8,343 nucleotides of DNA, from contig JAQTZZ010000088.1 of NCBI GenBank assembly GCA_028687545.1, positions 1-8,343 of the forward strand, in the 5' to 3' direction. The notes beneath the pieces are model-generated. The model had not been told where the DNA came from, made no database searches, and saw only the letters and a program-made list of their open reading frames with translations. Of the stretch, positions 6,942 through 8,343 are shown piece after piece. Made by a program: the position numbers and the translations under genes. This DNA is from Candidatus Wallbacteria bacterium (GTDB taxonomy: Bacteria > Muiribacteriota > JAQTZZ01). Each line of letters opens with the position of its first letter. The first letter of the stretch is position 1.

Positions 6942-7208
6942 CTACCAGACATAAACTTTAAGCTGATGAGGAGTGTATCCTTTCACTGATTGAAGGTCGT
7001 CGCTGACATTGCGGATGTCTTTCAAGGTTTTGAACAGCCAGGACAGCCGTTTGTGCTCAGGCAGGATTTCCAGAAGATGAATGTTGGAGAGAGCCTTCTG
7101 AAATGTTTCATCCACCAGCTGTTCAGCTTTGTCCCGATCTTTGGAAAAAGAAAGCGCATAGTTTGTCAGCGGATCAAAATAATCTGCATACAGATCGCCA
7201 AGATTCAT
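6942..7208 (-). CDS. Sigma factor region 2-only paralogue, 88 residues (possibly decayed)
   Basis: The 88-residue product aligns without gaps to the start of the neighbouring ECF sigma factor, about 31 identities over the first 67 residues by hand. Shared stretches include SxDRDxAExLVxETFxxAL (22-40) and the LP..K..SWL segment (49-58). After residue 65 the likeness stops: the basic patch that ends region 2 in the sigma factor is replaced by RNVSDDLQSVKGYTPHQLK, and region 4 is absent. It has its own ATG at 7208 with a GAAGGA-like ribosome binding site and a perfect TATAAT upstream, so it may be expressed. It could be a remnant of a tandem duplication, or a small regulator that keeps core-binding surfaces but lost promoter recognition; the sequence cannot decide. 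Divergence with an open frame kept through the whole shared region argues mildly against simple recent decay. Confidence 0.72.
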   Translation of the reverse strand: MNLGDLYADYFDPLTNYALSFSKDRDKAEQLVDETFQKALSNIHLLEILPEHKRLSWLFKTLKDIRNVSDDLQSVKGYTPHQLKVYVW

Positions 7209-7228
7209 TTTTCCTTCTTCCGGATAAT

Positions 7229-7234
7229 ATTATA
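7229..7234 (-). promoter_or_regulatory. Possible -10 box upstream of the short sigma gene
   Basis: A perfect TATAAT on the - strand ends 20 bases before the ATG at 7208, leaving a leader of about 14 bases that contains the GGAAGAAGGA ribosome binding region. No good TTGACA-like -35 box is found 16-18 bases further upstream. The box overlaps the palindrome ATAATATTAT (7224-7233). If used, it would drive the short sigma gene and, by read-through of the 83-base gap, the full sigma factor. Confidence 0.35.
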
Positions 7235-7280
7235 ACGAATTTAAAGCAAGAAATGACGGGACATGGTATCGAGTTTTAAA

Positions 7281-7347
7281 GAAGATGGGGACATGTTGTT
7301 CCCCTCATACTGCCCAAATCACAACTTGTCCCTATCGGAAGACATAA
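7281..7347. repeat. Hairpin repeat unit, copy 1
   Basis: GGGGACATGTTGT (7287-7299) pairs with ACAACTTGTCCCT (7321-7333) around a 21-base loop, with one T-T mismatch and one terminal G-T wobble. Flanks GAAGATG before the arm and GGAAGACATA after it are shared with copy 2 at 7609-7677. The GGGGAC...GTCCC hairpin style recalls REP-like palindromes associated with TnpA-REP (RAYT) transposases. No such transposase is in this window. Confidence 0.6.
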
Positions 7348-7372
7348 CCATTAGCAGACATTCAAAATGCAG

Positions 7373-7445
7373 TCAAAGGGGGGATTTTTCCCCCCTTTGA
7401 AATCCCTCCAATCAGGGGGCTATGCCCCCTGAACCCCCTGCGGGG
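7373..7445. repeat. Cluster of three GC-rich hairpins
   Basis: Three stems lie in a row. TCAAAGGGGGG (7373-7383) pairs perfectly with CCCCCCTTTGA (7390-7400) over a six-base loop. TCAGGGGGC (7412-7420) pairs perfectly with GCCCCCTGA (7424-7432) over TAT. CCCC (7435-7438) pairs with GGGG (7442-7445) over TGC. The first could act as a terminator in either direction, but no gene ends beside it. A dispersed intergenic repeat is more likely. Confidence 0.6.
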
Positions 7446-7608
7446 AGTAAATTGATTCTGCTCCTCTCAAGGCACACTTTTGCCACAAATCTGATAACAA
7501 AAAAGATTTGCTGACTAAGATAGTCTTTGCTTCTTTACCCAAGGTCTGGAGCGACCCTCTCAACCCCACCAGATTTAGGAGCGGCTAAGTGTGGTTTAAA
7601 CAGGGGGA

Positions 7609-7677
7609 AAAGATGGGGATATGTCGTTCCCGATTTTCTTACCCAAGCTACGACGTGTCCCCTTCAGAAGGCATATC
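7609..7677. repeat. Hairpin repeat unit, copy 2
   Basis: GGGGATATGTCGT (7615-7627) pairs along all 13 positions with ACGACGTGTCCCC (7650-7662), two of them G-T wobbles, around a 22-base loop. Relative to copy 1, one T-A pair has become C-G and a C-G pair has become T-G, so the differences keep the stem. The loops share TCCC and CCCAA, and the downstream flank AGAAGGCATA matches GGAAGACATA of copy 1. Confidence 0.6.
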
Positions 7678-7799
7678 TGGTAATAAAGGTAAATTCAGGA
7701 TCTTGTCAAGCAGTGAACGATTCTGCTCATGCCTTGGGCGGCCTCGGCCCCTTTTTACAGCCGCTGCATCCTGGGCACAATCCCGAATACCTGCAGTTT

Positions 7800-7828
7800 T
7801 TGTAAACAAAGACCCCAGGATTTATAAT
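7800..7828 (+). promoter_or_regulatory. Sigma-70-like promoter giving a near-leaderless transcript
   Basis: TTGTAA (7800-7805) and a perfect TATAAT (7823-7828) stand exactly 17 bases apart. Transcription would begin about seven bases after the -10 box, at 7834-7836, which coincides with the ATG at 7836. No strong Shine-Dalgarno precedes that ATG (AGGA at 7817-7820 is too far and lies before the start of transcription), so the arrangement fits leaderless translation. Confidence 0.55.
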
Positions 7829-7835
7829 AATATTC

Positions 7836-8222
7836 ATGAGAGTCTGTTTTTTGCTGATTCTGCTTTCATTCCAACTGCATGCCAAACTGATCAAACCCCA
7901 TGATTTCAAGCCGATTATAGTACAATGGAGGTATGGAGATTTCACAGTTTCTTCTGCTGAAGTGGTACTATTCAACGATCTGATACAAAATAAAAAACCG
8001 ATAACAAGAGACAGGTCAGAAGCAATCAAAGCATTTTCAGGACTGCTCGATTTCAAAACCAATACTGAAGAAAGTCTGGAAAAAGCTAAAAGCATTTTAT
8101 ACCCACTGCTGATGGATCGAGATTATGAAACTTATAATCGGTTGATCGGAATGTGCGAAGAAAAACGGAACAAATTATACTACGAAAACATAAACATAGA
8201 AAAGGGAAATGCGAGAATTTAG
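7836..8222 (+). CDS. Small predicted secreted protein, unknown, possibly truncated
   Basis: I do not recognise this 128-residue protein. It begins with a short signal peptide, MRVCFLLILLSFQLHA, with probable cleavage after Ala16, so it is likely exported. The mature part has a beta-like region (KPIIVQWRYGDFTVSSAEVV, 25-44) and then mainly helical, charged sequence (about 57-125). There are no conserved cysteines and no recognised motif. The coding sequence is visibly more AT-rich than the genes to the left, consistent with acquired DNA. It has a promoter that places the transcript start at the ATG. The stop codon lies directly against sequence resembling an insertion-sequence end, so the natural C-terminus may have been lost. 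An Asp/Glu/Lys/Asn-rich end with no terminator after it fits that reading but does not prove it. Confidence 0.6.
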   Translation: MRVCFLLILLSFQLHAKLIKPHDFKPIIVQWRYGDFTVSSAEVVLFNDLIQNKKPITRDRSEAIKAFSGLLDFKTNTEESLEKAKSILYPLLMDRDYETYNRLIGMCEEKRNKLYYENINIEKGNARI

Positions 8223-8343
8223 CTACGTCCCGTCAAGTGGTGTAAATTTCCATCGGCTACTCCTGTCAACCTAAGCAGCCCTCAATTCCTTGCAATACAA
8301 GCCCTTAATCAGTTCCATTGACTCCAGGCTGAAGTATCTCCTG
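8223..8343 (-). mobile_element. Probable end of an IS256-like (mutator-type) insertion sequence
   Basis: Immediately after the secreted-protein gene, the bases GTCCCGTCAAGTGGTG (8227-8242) and the following TAAATTTCC resemble, from memory, the terminal inverted repeats of IS256-family elements, which carry GTCC...GTGTAAA in the same order and spacing. An open - strand frame ends 48 bases inside this boundary, as expected for the 3' end of a transposase gene. The rest of the element lies outside the window, so the other end, the target duplication and the transposase DDE motif cannot be seen. Confidence 0.4.
8271..8342 (-). CDS. 3' end of a reading frame, possible transposase C-terminus (partial)
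   Basis: Only the last 23 codons are in the window, ending RRYFSLESMELIKGLYCKELRAA then TAG at 8271-8273. The stretch is amphipathic and helix-like. It is too short to assign to a family by itself, and it does not show the W..AL end common in IS256 transposases that I can recall. Its position just inside the inverted-repeat-like boundary is the main argument for a transposase. Confidence 0.3.
   Translation of the reverse strand, partial: RRYFSLESMELIKGLYCKELRAA

Larger units (their letters stand above)
7209..7799. other. Gene-free intergenic region rich in hairpins
   Basis: About 590 bases between two divergently oriented genes with no credible coding sequence. Open frames across it run through the hairpins, lack ribosome binding sites and have no recognisable protein character. 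It holds two copies of a 67-69 bp hairpin unit, a GC-rich triple hairpin, and a short stem CAAATCT/AGATTTG (7486-7492 with 7504-7510). GGGC (7737-7740) can pair with GCCC (7748-7751) just before a run of five T, which is only weakly terminator-like. The composition changes sharply along it, which suggests piecewise insertion. Confidence 0.6.

Noticed and set aside
7209-7799. CRISPR array or integron attC sites
   Set aside because: There are only two diverged hairpin units 328 bases apart with no regular spacers, and no cas or integrase gene in the window.
7527-7903. Two overlapping plus-strand frames in the repeat field
   Set aside because: They cross the hairpin repeat copy 2 in different frames, lack ribosome binding sites and show no domain character.
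7727-8095. Minus-strand frame of 122 codons with a Cys-rich end (CRYSGLCPGCSGC)
   Set aside because: It runs antisense through the better-supported secreted-protein gene, its start has no ribosome binding site, and only the last 25 or so residues look protein-like. A chance metal-site-like pattern is more likely.
7254-8235. TGACGGGAC at 7254-7262 and its reverse complement GTCCCGTCA at 8227-8235, possibly two ends of one element
   Set aside because: The match is nine bases only and does not extend convincingly. The right copy points into the IS-like sequence to its right, so the pair would not bound the intervening segment as one element.

Overview
The window looks like bacterial chromosome of medium GC, with mostly well-formed Shine-Dalgarno sites (AGGAGG-type) and sigma-70-like promoters. 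Nothing in it fixes the species. The mix of a long-type serine acetyltransferase, a secreted type I pullulanase, a GIN-domain membrane protein, a solenoid protein beside an ECF sigma factor and several genes I cannot name would suit a poorly sampled or uncultivated lineage. That placement is inference and weak.

Layout. (1) Bases 1-2889, + strand: the 3' end of a serine acetyltransferase gene (cysE type), overlapping by one base (TAATG) with a complete 828-residue type I pullulanase. (2) Bases 2899-3943, - strand: two adjacent genes of unknown function (122 and 220 residues), probably one operon behind a TTGATT-17-TAAAAT promoter. (3) Bases 4034-7208, - strand: reading in the direction of transcription, an 88-residue sigma-region-2-only protein, a 151-residue ECF sigma factor, a 170-bp nested inverted-repeat element, a 399-residue solenoid protein made of roughly 22-residue repeats, and a 283-residue protein with three predicted membrane segments and a DUF2807/GIN beta-helical domain. 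(4) Bases 7209-7799: no credible gene, but dense secondary structure. It holds two diverged copies of a 67-69 bp hairpin unit with a compensatory base-pair change, and a cluster of three GC-rich hairpins. (5) Bases 7800-8222, + strand: a sigma-70-like promoter placed so that the transcript would start at or next to the ATG of a small, AT-rich gene for a predicted secreted protein. (6) Bases 8223-8343: what appears to be one end of an IS256-like (mutator-type) insertion sequence running out of the window, with the 3' end of an open frame on the - strand.

How the parts may work together. The pullulanase would debranch alpha-1,6 links of glycogen, starch or pullulan outside the cytoplasm. The likeliest unit of interest is the sigma / sigma fragment / solenoid / GIN-membrane-protein cluster. 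All four genes are co-oriented, no recognisable anti-sigma factor is present, and the sigma gene is preceded by a truncated relative that lacks the -35-binding domain. A cell-envelope or surface role is plausible from the membrane and GIN-domain protein, but it is an inference. The right-hand 1.1 kb (repeat field, AT-rich secreted gene, IS end) looks like accessory, recently rearranged DNA.
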